From Candidatus Accumulibacter conexus (GTDB lineage Bacteria; Pseudomonadota; Gammaproteobacteria; Burkholderiales; Rhodocyclaceae), in NCBI GenBank assembly GCA_017592775.1, contig JAGFNJ010000019.1, positions 19,578 through 83,577 on the forward strand: a DNA stretch of 64,000 nt, in the 5' to 3' direction. Both the position numbers and the translations under genes were made by a program. Positions 39,063 to 49,624 of this stretch are shown here, in pieces. A model generated the notes under the pieces. It searched no databases. It saw only the letters and a list, made by a program, of their open reading frames with translations, and was not told the DNA's origin. Position 1 is the first letter of the stretch. The number at the start of each line of letters is the position of its first letter.

Positions 39063-40271
39063 TCAGCGCCTGGCCAGCGACTGCACGGGATCGAGAAGCG
39101 CCGCGCGGCGCGCCGGCAGGACGCCAAAGGCGAGGCCGGTGACGAGCGCAGTAGCCACTCCGGCGAGCACTGCCCAATCCGGCGGCAGTGCCGGAAAGGC
39201 CGGGTACAACTGGCGGATCAGCGCGGCTGCGGCGTGCCCGAGGGCGAAGCCGAGCAGGGCGCCGGCTACCGAGAGCATCGCCGCCTCGGTCAGGAAGGCG
39301 TTGCGGATCGTCGCCCGCGTTGCGCCGAGCGCTTTCAGCAGGCCGATTTCGGCCGTTCGCTGGGTGACCGAGACCAGCATCACGTTCATCACCAGGATAC
39401 CGGCGACGGCGAGGCTGATTGCGGCGATGCCGGCGACGGCGACGGTCAGCGTGCCGAGGAGGCGGTCGAAGGTGGCGAGTACGGCATCCTGGGTGATGAC
39501 CGTCACGTCCTCTTCGCCCTCGTGGCGCAGCCTGATGATCTCGCTCACCTGTGCCTTCGCCGGCGCGATCGCTTCGCGGCTGTTCGCCTCGACGAGGATG
39601 CGGAAGAGCGTGTTGCTGTTGAACATCGCCTGCGCCAGCGCGACCGGGACGATGACGAGTTCGTCGGTATTCATTCCCAGCCCCTGGCCGGTCGCCGCGA
39701 GGACGCCGACGATGCGGAAGCGACGATCGCCGACACGGACGAGTTGCCCGAGCGCCTCATCGCGGCCGAAGAGCTCGTCGCGTATGCGCGCGCCGATGAC
39801 TGCCTCCGACGCCCCGCGGCGCCAGTCTCCGGGCGGCAGGAAGCGGCCCTGGGCGAGTGTGAGGCGGCGTACGGCGATGAAGTCGGCCGTGGTGCCGGCG
39901 ACCATCACCTCGCGCAGGCGGCCGCCGACGCTGATCTCCGAGGTGCCGACAGCCAGTGGCGCCACCCGGTGGACGGCGCTGGCGCGGCGCAGCGCCTGCG
40001 CATCGTCGATCGTCAGGTCGCGCGGGGTACTGGTGATGGCGTTGCCCGGGTTGAAGCCGCCAGTCTGCGAGCGCCCGGGGAGAACGATCACCAGGTTGCT
40101 GCCGATCGCCGAGAACTGGTTGAGGACGTAACGCCGGGCGCCGTCGGCGAGCGCCGTCAGGACGACGACGGCAGCGACGCCGATCGCCATGGCGAGGATC
40201 AGCAGGCCGGTGCGCAGGGGGTTGCCGGTTGCCGCGTCGCGCGCGAAACGGATCAGGTCGGCAGCGCGCAT
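39063..40271 (-). CDS. MacB-type ABC transporter permease (first)
   Basis: A 402-residue permease with the same layout as its neighbour: N-terminal helix ([21 protein letters not shown]), large periplasmic core, and three C-terminal helices with [19 protein letters not shown]. The ATG at 40271 overlaps the end of the ATPase gene by 19 bases. Two non-identical permeases suggest a heterodimer. The ATPase is not fused to either, unlike in MacB itself. Confidence 0.88.
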   Translation of the reverse strand: MRAADLIRFARDAATGNPLRTGLLILAMAIGVAAVVVLTALADGARRYVLNQFSAIGSNLVIVLPGRSQTGGFNPGNAITSTPRDLTIDDAQALRRASAVHRVAPLAVGTSEISVGGRLREVMVAGTTADFIAVRRLTLAQGRFLPPGDWRRGASEAVIGARIRDELFGRDEALGQLVRVGDRRFRIVGVLAATGQGLGMNTDELVIVPVALAQAMFNSNTLFRILVEANSREAIAPAKAQVSEIIRLRHEGEEDVTVITQDAVLATFDRLLGTLTVAVAGIAAISLAVAGILVMNVMLVSVTQRTAEIGLLKALGATRATIRNAFLTEAAMLSVAGALLGFALGHAAAALIRQLYPAFPALPPDWAVLAGVATALVTGLAFGVLPARRAALLDPVQSLARR

Positions 40272-40978
40272 GTTTCGCTCCGCGTGCCGCCGCTGCGCGG
40301 GCGATCCTGCTGCAGGCTACCGTCCGCCATCAGCAGTTGCCGGCGCGCGCGCGCGCCCAGGGCGCCGTCGTGGGTGACGACGATCAGGGTGACGCCGCCA
40401 CGGTTGAGGTCTTCGAGCAGGCGCATGACATCCTCGCCGGTCGTCCGGTCGAGGTTGCCGGTGGGCTCGTCGGCGAGGACCAGAGCCGGCTGCATGATTG
40501 TTGCGCGGGCGATCGCCACGCGCTGGCGCTGTCCGCCCGAGAGCTGGTCGGGTCGGTGGTCGGCCCGGTTCTCCAGCCCGTAGTCGCGCAGCGCCTGTCG
40601 CACGCGTTCGCCACGTTGCGCCGGCGGGATGCCGGCGAGCACCATCGGCAGGGCGATGTTCTCGGCCGCGGTCAAGCGTGGAACGAGGTGAAAACTCTGG
40701 AAGACGAAGCCGATCCGCTCGCTGCGGACGCGTGCCTGCTCGTCGGCCGACAGGGTGGTGACGTCGCGGCCGGCGAGGCGGTAGCTGCCGCTGTCGGGCC
40801 GGTCGAGCAGGCCGATCAGGTTGAGCAGCGTCGACTTGCCCGAACCCGACGGCCCCATCACCGCCACATACTCGCCGGCGGCGATGCAGAGGTCGATCGA
40901 CTGCAGCGCGTGTACCTGGCTGTCACCGAGATGAAAGACCCTTTCGATTCGCGACAGCTCGATCAGCGGCGCAGTCAT
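40253..40978 (-). CDS. ABC transporter ATP-binding protein (LolD/MacB-type)
   Basis: A 241-residue ATPase subunit. Walker A is GPSGSGKST, the signature [14 protein letters not shown], Walker [10 protein letters not shown], and the D-loop/H-loop GNLD and VTHD follow. The group serves MacB- and LolCDE-like mechanotransmission exporters. Its stop region overlaps the following permease gene, and its start lies 3 bases behind the adaptor gene, so all four are one operon. Confidence 0.94.
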   Translation of the reverse strand: MTAPLIELSRIERVFHLGDSQVHALQSIDLCIAAGEYVAVMGPSGSGKSTLLNLIGLLDRPDSGSYRLAGRDVTTLSADEQARVRSERIGFVFQSFHLVPRLTAAENIALPMVLAGIPPAQRGERVRQALRDYGLENRADHRPDQLSGGQRQRVAIARATIMQPALVLADEPTGNLDRTTGEDVMRLLEDLNRGGVTLIVVTHDGALGARARRQLLMADGSLQQDRPRSGGTRSETCALPT

Positions 40979-40981
40979 CGC

Positions 40982-42163
40982 TCACTTGCCGCCGGCCGCA
41001 GATGCACCCTCGGCCATGTAGGGTGCTCCGGCCTTGACCCCAGCCCGTTCGAGCGAGGTGACGACCCGTTCGCCCGCCTGCAGGCCTGCGCTGACCTCGG
41101 TGAACTCCCAGTTGGCGAGGCCGGTCGTGATGTGGCGTTCGGCGAGCAGGCCATCGGGCTCTGCGACCAGCACCCGGTTGCCCTCGAGAAGCGCCGATGT
41201 CGGTACGCGCAGGACAGACTCGCGGACTGCCAGGATCACCTCGACGTCGGCGCTGTAACCAACCAGCAGCCTGCCCGCAGCCGCCGGGTCGCCGAAGGTG
41301 GCCTCGATGTCGACGGTGCGCGCCTGCTTCTCGACTGCCGAAACGTAGGGCGCGACACGCCTCACCGTCCCCGGGAACGAGCGCCCGGGCAGGGCGTCCA
41401 GGCTGATTCGCACCGGCTGTCCGGCGCTGATCTTCGGCGCGTCAACTTCATCCATCGGCGCCTTGATGTAGAGGCAGGAGTCGTCGATGAGGTCGATTGC
41501 CGGCGGTGTCGGCACGCCGGGCGGTGAGGGCGTCGAGTACTCGCCGACCTCGCCGACGATCTTGGCGATGGTACCGGCGAAGGGTGCGTAGAGGACGGTC
41601 CGTCCCTGTTCGACCCGGCTCAGCCTGACCCGCGCTTCCGTCTGTCTGAGGTCGGCCTGCGCCGCCTGGCAGCCGGCGGCGCGGGCGAGCGCCTCGCTGC
41701 GCGCGCTTTCCTCGCGTGCTCCGGAGACGAAACCCTGCGCCCGCAGCGCTGCCTGCCGCGCCGCTTCGCGCTTGGCGTTGGCGGCCGTGACGCAGGCCTC
41801 GTCGACGCGCCGGCGGGCGGTCGCGACCTGCGTCAGAAGCCAGGCGCTCTGCGCCTGCTGGTCGTCGTTCCAGAGCTTCATCAGCAACTGGCCCTGGCGC
41901 ACGCGGTCTCCTTCCTTCACCGCCAGGACTTCGATCCGGCCACCGGTGATCGTCGACAGGCGGGTACGCTGACAGGCCTCCACCGTTCCCGCGCGGGTAT
42001 TCGAAATGGTGGATTCGACCAGGCCGCGGTCGATCTCCCGCAGCACGACGGCCACCGCCTGCGGTCTGCCCAGCCACCAGATGCCGCCGGCGACCAGCGC
42101 TGCGACAAGGAGGGCGGCGAGCAGGCGGCGGAGCAGGGGCGGTGGCATTGGCGCTTTCGGCAA
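40982..42163 (-). CDS. Periplasmic adaptor subunit (HlyD/MacA-type)
   Basis: A 393-residue membrane-fusion protein with one N-terminal helix (about 12-30), a lipoyl-like half motif (GGRIEVLAVKEGDRVRQGQLL), a helical hairpin (about 100-185) and a second lipoyl half (APFAGTIAKIVGEVGEY). It would link the ABC permeases to an outer-membrane channel, as MacA links MacB to TolC. No outer-membrane factor is nearby. Start ATG 42163, or ATG 42148 (MPPPLLRR). Confidence 0.88.
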   Translation of the reverse strand: MPKAPMPPPLLRRLLAALLVAALVAGGIWWLGRPQAVAVVLREIDRGLVESTISNTRAGTVEACQRTRLSTITGGRIEVLAVKEGDRVRQGQLLMKLWNDDQQAQSAWLLTQVATARRRVDEACVTAANAKREAARQAALRAQGFVSGAREESARSEALARAAGCQAAQADLRQTEARVRLSRVEQGRTVLYAPFAGTIAKIVGEVGEYSTPSPPGVPTPPAIDLIDDSCLYIKAPMDEVDAPKISAGQPVRISLDALPGRSFPGTVRRVAPYVSAVEKQARTVDIEATFGDPAAAGRLLVGYSADVEVILAVRESVLRVPTSALLEGNRVLVAEPDGLLAERHITTGLANWEFTEVSAGLQAGERVVTSLERAGVKAGAPYMAEGASAAGGK

Positions 42164-42349
42164 GAGGGCTCTGGGCCGGCTTCAGATTCGCGCGCCGGGG
42201 GCGGGCCCGGTGATTGCGCGGGTCGCTTCGCGCAAGCCTGGCATCAGCACGTATCGTGGCTGTCCGCCTGCCAGAGTGGCAAGCTGGTCGTCATCGCCGC
42301 CGCCTGTCGGCTCATCATCCGCTGCGCCGGGCAAGCTGTCGTGCGGCCC

Positions 42350-42901
42350 TCAGCGAATGGCGCCGGGCGACGGTGTGGCGTTCAACTCACGCAGGCGGGC
42401 CTGCTTGGCCTGCATCGCCTTGTTGGCAGGATCAAGTCGCAACGCTGCATCATAGGACTGGCTGGCAAGTCGCAGCAGGACGTCACCGAGGTTTTCGCGC
42501 GCGAGCGCGTAGCCCGGGTGCGCCCGGATCGCCATCTCCAGCAGCATGCGCGCGCGCTCGAACTGCTGTTGCCCGGCGTAGAGAACGGCCAGGTTGTTGT
42601 AGGGTTCGGGCAACTCGGGGTAGTCGTCGCTGATCTGCGTGAATACGGTGATGGCATCGTTGGGGCGATTCATCTCCATCAGGATCAGTCCCTTGAGAAA
42701 ACGTCCCTGCAGTTCCCGCGGCTTGCCCGCCACGTAGGCCTCGACCTTCGCCAGCGCCTGTGGTGCCTGGCCCTGCTTGAGCAGGCGCTCGGCTTCGGCG
42801 AGTTCACTGGCGACGGCAGCCGGGAGGGTGAAAGCGAAGAACAGGACGAGGATCGTCGCCGGCAGGGTTGCCGGCAAGAGCCTGCGAAGGATCGGGCGCA
42901 T
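42350..42901 (-). CDS. Exported tetratricopeptide-repeat protein
   Basis: A 183-residue protein with a signal peptide (cleavage probably after AAVAS, about residue 31) and about four TPR units, for instance EPYNNLAVLYAGQQQFERARMLL and YALARENLGDVLLRLASQSY. It would lie in the periplasm and bind partner proteins. ATG 42901 is preferred because it supplies the signal peptide, although the frame is open to 43012. It lies 186 bases upstream of the adaptor gene on the same strand; no functional link is shown. Confidence 0.8.
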   Translation of the reverse strand: MRPILRRLLPATLPATILVLFFAFTLPAAVASELAEAERLLKQGQAPQALAKVEAYVAGKPRELQGRFLKGLILMEMNRPNDAITVFTQISDDYPELPEPYNNLAVLYAGQQQFERARMLLEMAIRAHPGYALARENLGDVLLRLASQSYDAALRLDPANKAMQAKQARLRELNATPSPGAIR

Positions 42902-43172
42902 ACGGGAGGTCTTCCTGGCCAGGCAGCGGATGGCTGTCGCGTGAAGGTCGGATTCTAACAAGAAGTAGGTATGAACCAAAGCCGCGGCATGTTTGCACAG
43001 CCCGCCCGCCACCCCTCAGTCGCTCAGGAGCGCGCGTGATCCCCCGCCGCCGCTGCCTTCCGCGGGCGGGTCGTGGCCCGTGGCTGGTCGCTGCGGATTG
43101 AAATTGCAGTCTCGGGAACGATGTGTTAAAAGGTCGGTTTATCGCCACTGGATCAGCCGCTTTTTGCCAGCC

Positions 43173-44411
43173 ATGGTTTTTTCGTTCTTCAAGAAGCAGC
43201 CGGACAAGAAGATGGGCACCCGGCCAGCCGCCACTCCGCGCACCGCCGAGGAGCGCAGCGTGGTTGCCGATGTGCCGCCAGAGGACAGGGCCCGGCATGC
43301 GCCGGCGGCCCCAATCGGCTTGAACAGGGCTGACCTGCCATTCGCGACACCGGTCACGAGGACCGATGCGCCGCCGCTCGATCTGAGTGAGTTCGTGTTC
43401 AGCGCCATGGAGCCGAACTTTCAGCCCGAGGTCGAGCTTGACCCGATCGATGCCGAGGCAGAAGAAGCCGCCATGCTCTACGCCAATGGCCAGGATGCTG
43501 CCGTGCGCTTGCGGCTCGAGAACGCGACCCGCCTGTATCGCAGCGGCGCCGGCGAGCGGCTTTGGCTGATGCTTTTCGACCTCTTCCGCGTCGGCGGCCA
43601 GAAAGGCCCTTTCGAGGCACTCGGCATCGAGTACGCGCGGGCCTTCGAGAAATCGCCGCCAGGCTGGCAGGAGGCGGTTCGGGCCGCGCCCGTTCTGATC
43701 AAGGCCGGCACCGTCCTGTTCAAGGGTGATCTGACGGGTGACAACGAGGCCGCTTTCGCCACCGTGCGGCAGGCGCTTGCGACCAATCAGCACCTGCGTC
43801 TCGATCTTGCCAAGGTGCGCCGGCTCGACGATGCCGGTTGCGAACGACTTCTCTCCCTGCTGCAGCAGGCGCACAAGAGTCGTCACGAGGTCGAATTGCT
43901 CAACCGCGACCACGTTGCCGGCCTGCTGGACAGCCGTGTCGTGCCCGGTCAACAGAGTGACCGGGCCTGCTGGTTGCTCAAGCTCGAGTTCTGTCAGCTG
44001 TATGGTCAGCAGGAGGTGTTCGAAGAACTGGCCATCCAGTACGCAGTGAATTTCGAGATTTCACCTCCTTCCTGGGAAGCACAGCGGGTGGCCGCGCCCG
44101 GGCCGGATCCGTTGGTGCTGGCGGCAGCCGATGACCTGATGGCCGAGGCCTACGTCATCAAGGGCGAGGTCAAGTCCTCGCGCTTTGGTGATCTGCTCGC
44201 CTACTCGGCGGCGAATGATCCGGTGTTGATCGACTGCTCGCGGGTGACGCGAATGGACTTTCTCAGCGCCGGCGCCTTGCTCAACGTACTGACGACGATC
44301 AAGGGAACCGGCCGGCAGATCGTCTTTCGCCACCCGAATCACCTGGTGGCCGAGTTGTTCCGTGTCGTTGGCCTGAGGGCCGTCGCCGAGGTCGTTCTCG
44401 CACGGAACTAG
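43173..44411 (+). CDS. Tandem STAS-domain protein upstream of hslVU
   Basis: A 412-residue soluble protein. Residues 1-80 are a Pro/Ala-rich linker after VFSFFKKQPDKK, and two STAS-like (SpoIIAA/MlaB) halves follow: about 180-260 (LFKGDLTGDN to LLNRDHVAGLL) and about 320-412 (AYVIKGEVKSSRFGDL to VVGLRAVAEVV). The second carries an LIDCSRVTRMDFLSAGALL segment resembling the phosphoacceptor region DxSxxxxxDSSG. No anti-sigma kinase is near. It lies 21 bases ahead of hslV and is probably cotranscribed, so it may be part of the heat-shock protease unit. Confidence 0.72.
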   Translation: MVFSFFKKQPDKKMGTRPAATPRTAEERSVVADVPPEDRARHAPAAPIGLNRADLPFATPVTRTDAPPLDLSEFVFSAMEPNFQPEVELDPIDAEAEEAAMLYANGQDAAVRLRLENATRLYRSGAGERLWLMLFDLFRVGGQKGPFEALGIEYARAFEKSPPGWQEAVRAAPVLIKAGTVLFKGDLTGDNEAAFATVRQALATNQHLRLDLAKVRRLDDAGCERLLSLLQQAHKSRHEVELLNRDHVAGLLDSRVVPGQQSDRACWLLKLEFCQLYGQQEVFEELAIQYAVNFEISPPSWEAQRVAAPGPDPLVLAAADDLMAEAYVIKGEVKSSRFGDLLAYSAANDPVLIDCSRVTRMDFLSAGALLNVLTTIKGTGRQIVFRHPNHLVAELFRVVGLRAVAEVVLARN

Positions 44412-44432
44412 AAACACCCGGAGGAACAGTAT

Positions 44433-44969
44433 ATGGACCAGTACCACGGCACGACGATCCTGTCCGTACGCCGCGGCGACAGCGTTGCCATGGGCGGTGA
44501 CGGGCAGGTGACGCTGGGCAACATCGTCATCAAGGCGAGTGCGCGCAAGGTTCGGCGGATCCATCAGGGGAAGATTCTTGCCGGGTTTGCCGGCGGAACT
44601 GCCGACGCCTTCACCCTCTTCGAACGCTTCGAGGCGAAGCTCGACAAGCATCAGGGCAACCTCCTGCGTTCGGCGGTGGAACTGGCAAAGGACTGGCGCA
44701 GCGACCGTGCGCTTCGCCGGCTGGACGCGATGCTGGCGGTCGCGAACCGTGAGGCGTCGCTGATCATCACCGGCAACGGCGATGTCCTCGAGCCCGAGTA
44801 CGGCATCGTCGCGATCGGTTCCGGCGGCGCCTTCGCCCACTCGGCGGCGCGCGCGCTGCTGGAGAACAGCCCGCTCACGGCGGCGGAGGTGGTCAGCAAG
44901 TCGTTGCAGATCGCTGGTGATCTGTGCATCTACACCAATCAGAACTTCACCATCGAGGTGCTGGAGTAA
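44433..44969 (+). CDS. hslV: ATP-dependent protease HslV, peptidase subunit
   Basis: A 178-residue proteasome-like peptidase. Processing after Gly6 exposes Thr7 (MDQYHG then TTILSVRRG) as the catalytic nucleophile. GDGQVTLG and [17 protein letters not shown] are characteristic. It makes a double hexamer that pairs with HslU rings to degrade misfolded proteins in the cytoplasm. GGAGGAAC precedes ATG 44433. hslU starts 2 bases after its stop. Confidence 0.98.
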   Translation: MDQYHGTTILSVRRGDSVAMGGDGQVTLGNIVIKASARKVRRIHQGKILAGFAGGTADAFTLFERFEAKLDKHQGNLLRSAVELAKDWRSDRALRRLDAMLAVANREASLIITGNGDVLEPEYGIVAIGSGGAFAHSAARALLENSPLTAAEVVSKSLQIAGDLCIYTNQNFTIEVLE

Positions 44970-44971
44970 CC

Positions 44972-46303
44972 ATGTCGTCGATGACGCCACAGGAAATCGT
45001 TCACGAACTCGACAAGCACATCGTCGGCCAGGGAAAGGCGAAGAAGGCGGTGGCCATCGCCCTGCGCAACCGCTGGCGGCGGGCGCAGGTGGCCGAGCCG
45101 CTGCGGCAGGAGATCACGCCAAAGAACATCCTGATGATCGGTCCGACCGGTGTCGGCAAGACGGAAATCGCTCGCCGCCTGGCACGCCTGGCCAGCGCAC
45201 CGTTCATCAAGGTCGAGGCAACCAAGTTCACCGAAGTCGGCTACGTCGGCCGTGACGTCGAGACGATCATTCGCGACCTCGTCGAGATCGCCGTCAAGAG
45301 TGGTCGCGAAAAGGCGATGAAGGGCGTCAGGCTGCGCGCCGAGGACGCTGTCGAGGATCGCCTGCTCGACGCCCTGCTGCCGCCGGCCCGCGCCGGTTTC
45401 TACAATGATGCGCAGCCAGGCGAGGACGGGGCCACGCGCCAGAAGTTCCGCAAGAAGCTGCGCGAGGGGGAACTCGATGAGAAGGAGGTCGAGGTGGATG
45501 TCGCCGCGCCATCGATGCAGGCCGAAATCTTCGCCCCGCCCGGCATGGAGGAACTGACGGCGCAGATTCAGGGCATGTTCCAGAACATCGGCGGTGGCCG
45601 GCGGAAGGCGCGCAAGCTCAAGATCTGCGAGGCGCGCCGGCTGCTGATCGACGAGGAAGCAGCCAAGCTGGTCAATGACGAGGAAGTCAAGCTGGACGCG
45701 GTGCGCAACGTCGAGCAGAACGGCATCGTCTTTCTCGACGAGATCGACAAGATCGCGTCGCGCAGCGACACGCACGGTGTGGACGTTTCGCGTCAGGGGG
45801 TGCAGCGTGACCTGCTGCCGCTGGTCGAAGGGACGACGGTGTCGACCAAGTACGGCATGATCCGCACCGATCACATCCTTTTCATTGCCAGCGGAGCCTT
45901 TCATCTTTCCAAGCCATCGGACCTGATCCCCGAACTGCAGGGCCGGCTGCCGATCCGTGTCGAGCTCGAATCGCTGTCGGTGGCGGACTTCGAGTGCATC
46001 CTGACGCAGACGGACGCCTGCCTGACCAAGCAGTATCAGGCGCTGCTGGCGACCGAAGGGGTGGCGCTCGATTTTTCTGCCGACGGCATCAGGCGCCTGG
46101 CCGAGATCGCCTGGTCGGTCAACGAGCGGACGGAGAACATCGGTGCTCGCCGCCTGTACACGGTGATGGAGCGTCTGCTCGAGGAGGTCTCATTCACCGC
46201 CGGCAAGGGAACTGGCGAGCACCTCGCGATCGACGCCACGTACGTCGACCATCGTCTCGCCGAACTGGCACAGAACGAGGACCTGTCGCGCTACGTTCTC
46301 TGA
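44972..46303 (+). CDS. hslU: ATP-dependent protease HslU, AAA+ ATPase subunit
   Basis: A 443-residue unfoldase of the HslUV protease, normal length. Walker A is GPTGVGKTE, the pore loop and sensor region [14 protein letters not shown], Walker [11 protein letters not shown], and the I domain (about 110-240) is present. The C-terminus EDLSRYVL is the tail that inserts into HslV. ATG 44972 gives [20 protein letters not shown]. Confidence 0.98.
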   Translation: MSSMTPQEIVHELDKHIVGQGKAKKAVAIALRNRWRRAQVAEPLRQEITPKNILMIGPTGVGKTEIARRLARLASAPFIKVEATKFTEVGYVGRDVETIIRDLVEIAVKSGREKAMKGVRLRAEDAVEDRLLDALLPPARAGFYNDAQPGEDGATRQKFRKKLREGELDEKEVEVDVAAPSMQAEIFAPPGMEELTAQIQGMFQNIGGGRRKARKLKICEARRLLIDEEAAKLVNDEEVKLDAVRNVEQNGIVFLDEIDKIASRSDTHGVDVSRQGVQRDLLPLVEGTTVSTKYGMIRTDHILFIASGAFHLSKPSDLIPELQGRLPIRVELESLSVADFECILTQTDACLTKQYQALLATEGVALDFSADGIRRLAEIAWSVNERTENIGARRLYTVMERLLEEVSFTAGKGTGEHLAIDATYVDHRLAELAQNEDLSRYVL

Positions 46304-46320
46304 GCGGGCAGCAAGCCCGC
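46304..46320. terminator. Short hairpin between hslU and convergent usp
   Basis: GCGGGC (46304-46309) and GCCCGC (46315-46320) pair around AGCAA, immediately after the hslU stop and 15 bases from the stop of the opposing usp gene. It could serve both directions but has no T tract. Confidence 0.4.
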
Positions 46321-46334
46321 GTCGTCGCGCCGGA

Positions 46335-46763
46335 CTACTTGACCACCACCACCGGCAGGTCGGTGAGATGGATGACGCGTTGCGTCACCGACCCGAGGAG
46401 CAGGCCGGCCACCGTTCCGAGGCCGCGCGCCCCCATGATGATCAGCCCGCAGTCGTGTTCGCGCGCGAAATCGACGATCGTCGGCGCGACTTCACCAATC
46501 AGGACGTGCTCGGCATGGCCGATTCCGGCTGCGTGGAGCCGGGCGCGGGCAGAGGCCAGGGCGGCGTCGCCCGTTTCGCGATGATAATCGTGGACGACGT
46601 CGGTGCTGACGAAGCGGCTGATATCGGACGGTAGCGGGTGCTGCACGTTCAGCAGCAGAATGTCGATCGTCTGTGGGGTGGCGAGCGCTTCGCCGATGAC
46701 GTGATCGACCGCGCGCAATGCCGGCAGCGACCCGTCTACGGGCAGCAGCCATCGTGCGTTCAT
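46335..46763 (-). CDS. Universal stress protein (UspA family)
   Basis: A 142-residue single-domain Usp. The nucleotide-binding signature is GARGLGTVAGLLLGSVTQRV, matching G-2x-G-9x-G-S/T, so it should belong to the ATP-binding branch. LLPVDGSLPALRAVDHV is the usual start. It overlaps the terC stop by ATGA and is the last gene of the kinase-terC-usp operon. Confidence 0.93.
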   Translation of the reverse strand: MNARWLLPVDGSLPALRAVDHVIGEALATPQTIDILLLNVQHPLPSDISRFVSTDVVHDYHRETGDAALASARARLHAAGIGHAEHVLIGEVAPTIVDFAREHDCGLIIMGARGLGTVAGLLLGSVTQRVIHLTDLPVVVVK

Positions 46764-47503
46764 GGGGGATCTCCTGGTTGAAGGGGCGGCGCCCTGTCGG
46801 CTGCCAGCTCACCATGGACAAGCCGGGTGTGCTGCCGCCGCGCCAGCCACTTGCCGACCGCGACCACCAGCAGGGCGCCAACGCCGGATGCGATTTGGGT
46901 GCTGTAGGGGACGATGTCTCGCCACGGCACGGGGAATGCGGGGTCGGTGAGCAGCATGCCGCCACCGATCCAGCCGAGGAGGCCGCCGCCGGCGGTGATC
47001 ACGACCGGAAAGCGATCCATCAGGGTCAGCACCAGCTTGCTGCCCCAGACGACGATTGGGATCGAGACGGCAATGCCGAAGACGACGAGGACGATCGATC
47101 CGTGTGCTGCGCCGGCGACGGCGATAACGTTGTCCACGCTCATGACGGCATCGGCGACGATGATCGTCTTGATCGCTCCGAGCAGCGTGTTGCTGCCCTG
47201 CACGTTGCCGTGCGCGTCCTCGTGCTCCGGCAGGATCAGCTTGATGCCAATCCAGAACAGCAGCACACCGCCGACGATCTTCAGGTAAGGGACCGCCAGC
47301 AGCTGCAGGGCGAAATAGATGAGGACGACGCGCAGGGCAATGGCGCCGAAAACCCCCCAGAAGATGCCCCTGTTGCGTTGCGCCTGCGGCAGCCGGCGGC
47401 AGGCGAGCGCGATGACCACAGCATTGTCGCCGCCAAGCAGGATGTCGATGGCGATGATCTGCAGGACGGCGATCCAAAAAGCGGCTGAGGCGAGATCGGG
47501 CAT
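46760..47503 (-). CDS. TerC-family membrane protein
   Basis: A 247-residue inner-membrane protein with about seven helices of the TerC/YkoY type. [16 protein letters not shown] and [18 protein letters not shown] contain the paired acidic metal-binding motifs of the family. Members export Mn2+ or act in tellurite and metal stress tolerance. It lies 15 bases behind the kinase gene on the same strand. Confidence 0.9.
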   Translation of the reverse strand: MPDLASAAFWIAVLQIIAIDILLGGDNAVVIALACRRLPQAQRNRGIFWGVFGAIALRVVLIYFALQLLAVPYLKIVGGVLLFWIGIKLILPEHEDAHGNVQGSNTLLGAIKTIIVADAVMSVDNVIAVAGAAHGSIVLVVFGIAVSIPIVVWGSKLVLTLMDRFPVVITAGGGLLGWIGGGMLLTDPAFPVPWRDIVPYSTQIASGVGALLVVAVGKWLARRQHTRLVHGELAADRAPPLQPGDPP

Positions 47504-47518
47504 CGCGGGGCTTTCCTG

Positions 47519-48868
47519 TCAGAGCAGTTCGAGCGGCGGCGAGCCGCTGCCAAAATGGGCCGATGCACTGCCCTGGACCGCCGTCTGACCCAGTTTGGCC
47601 AGCACCTTGTTGGCTTCGCGCAGGCGTGCGAGCAGCTTGACGAGCAGCACCTTGTTGAAGCGCTCGCGCACTTCGTCCGAACTCAGGCCGAGGGCCGAGC
47701 TGTTGATCTCGAGGAAGCGGGTCGCTTCGAGGGTGACCACCGTTGCTTGGCGGCGGTCGTCTGTCGGGTGCAGGAAAGCCATCTCGCCGACGATCTCGCC
47801 CGGGCCGAGCCGGCAGATCACCCGGCCGTTGGCAGAAACCTCGACGAAGCCGTCGACGATGACGCCGAACTTGCGATGGTTCTCGCCTTCGCGAATCAGC
47901 GTCACCTTCTCCGACAGTTCACGCCAGACGCTGATGCGCAGGACCTCCCACAACTCGATGTCCTCGAACTCGGCGAAGAAATCGACCTTTCGCAAACGGT
48001 CGAAGTGCGCCAGATCCTGCTGCGTCTGGTCCTCTTCCTGCATCTGGTAGCGCACCGCCGACAGATCCTTGGCGAACTCGGCCCCGTTGCGATAGCGGCT
48101 GTAGAGATCCTTCTCGAGCGCCTTGCGGATGATCGGATCGAGGCCCGGCGGCAGGTTCGGGTTCAGTGCACAGACCGATGGGGCGTCCATGTTGACGATC
48201 TTGTACACCAGCGTCGCCGGGTTGTTGGCGCGAAAGGGCAGGCGCCCCGTCAGCAGCTGGAACAGCAGGACGCCGAGCGAGTAGAGGTCGGTCTTGTGGT
48301 TGAGCGGGTAGTTCTTGACCTGCTCCGGCGACATGTAGGCCGGCGAGCCGACGCCCATGACGAAGGTCGAGTCCTGCCCCATGTCCTTGAGGAGATTGAG
48401 GCCGAGACCGAAATCGGTGATCTTCGGATTGTCGTTGGCGTCGATCAGGATGTTTGCCGGTTTGATGTCACGATGGACCACGCCCTGGTGGAGCGCGTGG
48501 TCGAGGGCCAGGCAGCACTTGAAGATGATGCCGATGACCCGATGCATCGGCAGCAGTTTGTTGATCGTGCAGAACCGGTCGAGCGCGACGCCGTCGACGA
48601 ACTCCATCACCAGGTAGGCCTGATCGGGTTCGACCACGGCGTCGAAGATCTTGACGATGTTCGGATGATTGAGCCGGCGACCGATCGAATCCTCGGTCTG
48701 GAACAGCTTGCGCAGGCGGCGCGACATGGCTGCGTTGTCGTCATTGAAGCGAATCAGCTTGATGGCGACATGCCGGTCAAGGCCGGGATCGCGCGCCAGA
48801 TAGACGACGGCAGTCGCCCCCTTGCCCAGGGAGCGGATGACCTCGTATTTTCCTATCTTCTGCAGCAT
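47519..48868 (-). CDS. Ser/Thr protein kinase fused to a cyclic-nucleotide-binding domain
   Basis: A 449-residue cytoplasmic protein. The eukaryotic-type kinase domain (about 8-265) has the glycine loop GKGATAVV (15-22), Lys37, Glu59, HRDIKPAN with Asp134, DFG (152-154) and an SPAYMSPEQ activation end, so it should be active. A CAP_ED domain follows (about 300-420) with [13 protein letters not shown] and RRQATVV, resembling a phosphate-binding cassette. No membrane helix or PASTA domain is present. ATG 48868 ([10 protein letters not shown]) gives the normal kinase start. It is divergent from grpE and heads an operon with terC and usp. Confidence 0.92.
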   Translation of the reverse strand: MLQKIGKYEVIRSLGKGATAVVYLARDPGLDRHVAIKLIRFNDDNAAMSRRLRKLFQTEDSIGRRLNHPNIVKIFDAVVEPDQAYLVMEFVDGVALDRFCTINKLLPMHRVIGIIFKCCLALDHALHQGVVHRDIKPANILIDANDNPKITDFGLGLNLLKDMGQDSTFVMGVGSPAYMSPEQVKNYPLNHKTDLYSLGVLLFQLLTGRLPFRANNPATLVYKIVNMDAPSVCALNPNLPPGLDPIIRKALEKDLYSRYRNGAEFAKDLSAVRYQMQEEDQTQQDLAHFDRLRKVDFFAEFEDIELWEVLRISVWRELSEKVTLIREGENHRKFGVIVDGFVEVSANGRVICRLGPGEIVGEMAFLHPTDDRRQATVVTLEATRFLEINSSALGLSSDEVRERFNKVLLVKLLARLREANKVLAKLGQTAVQGSASAHFGSGSPPLELL

Positions 48869-48987
48869 ACGGAGCCCGATTCCGGCGACGACCGACAAAA
48901 GCGGAATGCTAGCAGCAGAAGGTGCTGCTGCAGGAAAAAAAAGCGTGCCCCGCGTCCGTTGTGCTGTCGGACTGCGGCGGCAGAAGA

Positions 48988-49016
48988 CTTGAAATCCGGC
49001 GGCGCGCCCCCAAATA
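48988..49016 (+). promoter_or_regulatory. Sigma-32 heat-shock promoter of grpE
   Basis: CTTGAAA (48988-48994), a 12-base spacer, then CCCCCAAATA (49007-49016) closely match the sigma-32 consensus CTTGAAA / CCCCATNTA. The ATG of grpE lies 30 bases further on. Confidence 0.8.
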
Positions 49017-49045
49017 GCAATTCGTTTTCCCGGAGACCACCAGCC

Positions 49046-49624
49046 ATGCAAAGCAACGAGACAGCACCTGAGGAACGAGCGGTAGCCGCAGCGGCGGCTG
49101 CGGTGGAGTCGCCTGCGGTCGGCGAAGCAGCCGCTGCCGAGCCGCCGCAGGCAGAAGACAACGGCGTCGCCCTGCAGGAGGAACTGCAGCAGGCGCGCCT
49201 GAAGGCCAACGAGTACCAGGATTTGTGGCTGCGCGCCAAGGCGGAAACCGAGAACGTACGGCGGCGAGCGCAGGAGGACATCGCCAAGGCGGCGAAGTTT
49301 GCGGTCGATCGTTTCGCTCGCGAGTTGTTGCCGGTGAAGGACAGTCTCGAAGCGGCCCTGGCGACTGAGAAGGCGACGGTCGAGAGCATGCGCGCAGGCA
49401 GCGAGCTGACGCTGAAGCAACTGATTGCGGCGTTCGAGAAATCGGCGCTGACCGAGATCAACCCGGTCGGCGAGAAATTCGACCCGAACCGGCACCAGGC
49501 CATCAGTGTCGTCGAGTCCGGCCAGGAAGCGAACACGGTGGTCACCGTTCTGCAAAAGGGCTATCTGCTCGCCGAGCGCGTGCTGCGTCCGGCGCTGGTC
49601 ATTGTCGCCAAGGCGGCGTCTTGA
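49046..49624 (+). CDS. grpE: Nucleotide exchange factor GrpE
   Basis: A 192-residue DnaK cochaperone that releases ADP. An Ala/Glu-rich N-terminal stretch (1-50) is followed by the long dimerising helix ([28 protein letters not shown]) and the C-terminal beta domain with [20 protein letters not shown] and [25 protein letters not shown] 49046 is chosen for the standard start. It lies 99 bases ahead of dnaK. Confidence 0.97.
   Translation: MQSNETAPEERAVAAAAAAVESPAVGEAAAAEPPQAEDNGVALQEELQQARLKANEYQDLWLRAKAETENVRRRAQEDIAKAAKFAVDRFARELLPVKDSLEAALATEKATVESMRAGSELTLKQLIAAFEKSALTEINPVGEKFDPNRHQAISVVESGQEANTVVTVLQKGYLLAERVLRPALVIVAKAAS

Noticed and set aside
43098-43124. TTGAAA upstream of the STAS gene as a sigma-32 promoter
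   Set aside because: No C-rich -10 box follows at the right distance.
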